Source of the DNA: SIG588 sp045597045
Lineage (GTDB): Bacteria; Bacillota; Clostridia; Oscillospirales; Acutalibacteraceae
Length of the DNA: 6,280 nt
Assembly (NCBI GenBank): GCA_045597045.1
Contig: JAZODN010000132.1
Coordinates: forward strand, 1 to 6,280
Direction: 5' to 3'
Shown: in pieces, positions 6,145 to 6,280 of the stretch
Layout of the letters: every line of letters begins with the position of its first letter
How positions within the stretch are numbered: position 1 is the stretch's first letter
Notes under the pieces: model-generated
What the model saw: the letters and a program-made list of their open reading frames with translations, nothing else
Told to the model about the DNA's origin: nothing
The model's database searches: none
Made by a program: the position numbers and the translations under genes

Positions 6145-6280
6145 ATGAGTTTGTTTAAAGACAAGACCCTGCTGATCACCGGTGGCACCGGCTCCTTCGG
6201 CACCGCGGTGCTCAACCGTTTTTTGGCAACCGACATCGGCGAGATCCGCGTGTTCTCGCGCGACGAAAAGAAGCAAGACG
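6145..6280 (+). CDS. capE: UDP-GlcNAc 4,6-dehydratase/5-epimerase (CapE/FnlA-like), N-terminal fragment
   Basis: The first 45 residues are present; the gene runs off the right edge. It begins MSLFKDKTLLITGGTGSFG, an extended short-chain dehydrogenase Rossmann start with the G-G-T-G-S-F-G dinucleotide loop at 13-19. VFSRDEKKQD follows at about 36-45. The SRDEKKQD wording is characteristic of the CapE/FnlA/WbjB branch rather than PseB/FlaA1, which usually has SRDE-L/F-K-Q. This branch converts UDP-GlcNAc to a UDP-2-acetamido-2,6-dideoxy-4-hexulose with C5 inversion, the first step to UDP-L-FucNAc or UDP-L-QuiNAc. If so, genes like capF (reductase) and capG (2-epimerase) would be expected downstream. 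Only the cofactor-binding part is visible, so the call depends on a short diagnostic motif; another polysaccharide SDR epimerase/dehydratase remains possible. Confidence 0.82.
   Translation, partial: MSLFKDKTLLITGGTGSFGTAVLNRFLATDIGEIRVFSRDEKKQD

Noticed and set aside
5602..6276. Long open frame of 224 codons on the minus strand
   Set aside because: It lies opposite the EpsG-family and CapE-like genes, its translation is rich in His, Gln and Asp with no recognisable domain, and it has no plausible gene context on that strand. It looks like a codon-bias shadow.
1..6280. CRISPR array, tRNA/rRNA, insertion sequence ends, attachment sites or a riboswitch
   Set aside because: No regularly spaced repeats, RNA gene signatures, transposase motifs or flanking duplications were seen, and the gaps between genes are 39 bp or shorter, too small for a structured leader.

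Overview
This window lies inside an exopolysaccharide or capsule biosynthesis operon. All eight genes are on the + strand and packed tightly: gaps are 39 bp or less, and one junction is a 4-bp ATGA overlap. There is no internal terminator and no convincing internal promoter. The two end genes are cut by the window edges. I see no RNA gene, insertion sequence, CRISPR array or long repeat, and no gap of 300 bases or more. The strong AAAGGAGG-type ribosome binding sites, a TTG start, base composition near one half GC (judged by eye) and the gene families (EpsG, TupA-like ATP-grasp, CapE-like) suggest a Firmicute, most likely a gut-type Clostridia member. That placement is an inference; nothing here is a taxonomic marker.

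Layout. (1) 2-139: C-terminal end of a bacterial sugar transferase, the family that starts a repeat unit on undecaprenyl phosphate. (2) 153-992: a divergent HpcH/HpaI-type aldolase. (3) 1004-1918: an NAD-type D-2-hydroxyacid dehydrogenase. (4) 1915-3102: UDP-glucose 6-dehydrogenase (ugd), which makes UDP-glucuronic acid. (5) 3117-4016: a TupA-like ATP-grasp ligase that starts at TTG. (6) 4052-5005: a GT2 glycosyltransferase. (7) 5026-6105: an EpsG-family multispanning membrane protein, the probable polymerase. (8) 6145 to the window end: N-terminus of a CapE/FnlA-like UDP-GlcNAc 4,6-dehydratase/5-epimerase.

How they may work together. The sugar transferase loads the first sugar onto the lipid carrier. 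Ugd supplies an acidic sugar, the CapE-like enzyme opens a route to an N-acetylated 6-deoxy sugar such as FucNAc, the GT2 enzyme extends the repeat unit, and the EpsG protein polymerises it. The unusual part is the aldolase, hydroxyacid dehydrogenase and ATP-grasp ligase embedded among these genes. The first two could make a small D-2-hydroxy acid, and the ATP-grasp enzyme could form an amide or peptide-like bond on a uronic acid or amino sugar. The polymer may therefore carry a non-sugar acid or amino-acid decoration, loosely like teichuronopeptide. This is inference from gene content and is the most interesting hypothesis in the window.

Several longest open frames begin upstream of the real gene. 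I moved those starts to codons with a proper ribosome binding site: 153, 1915, 3117 (TTG), 4052 and 5026.
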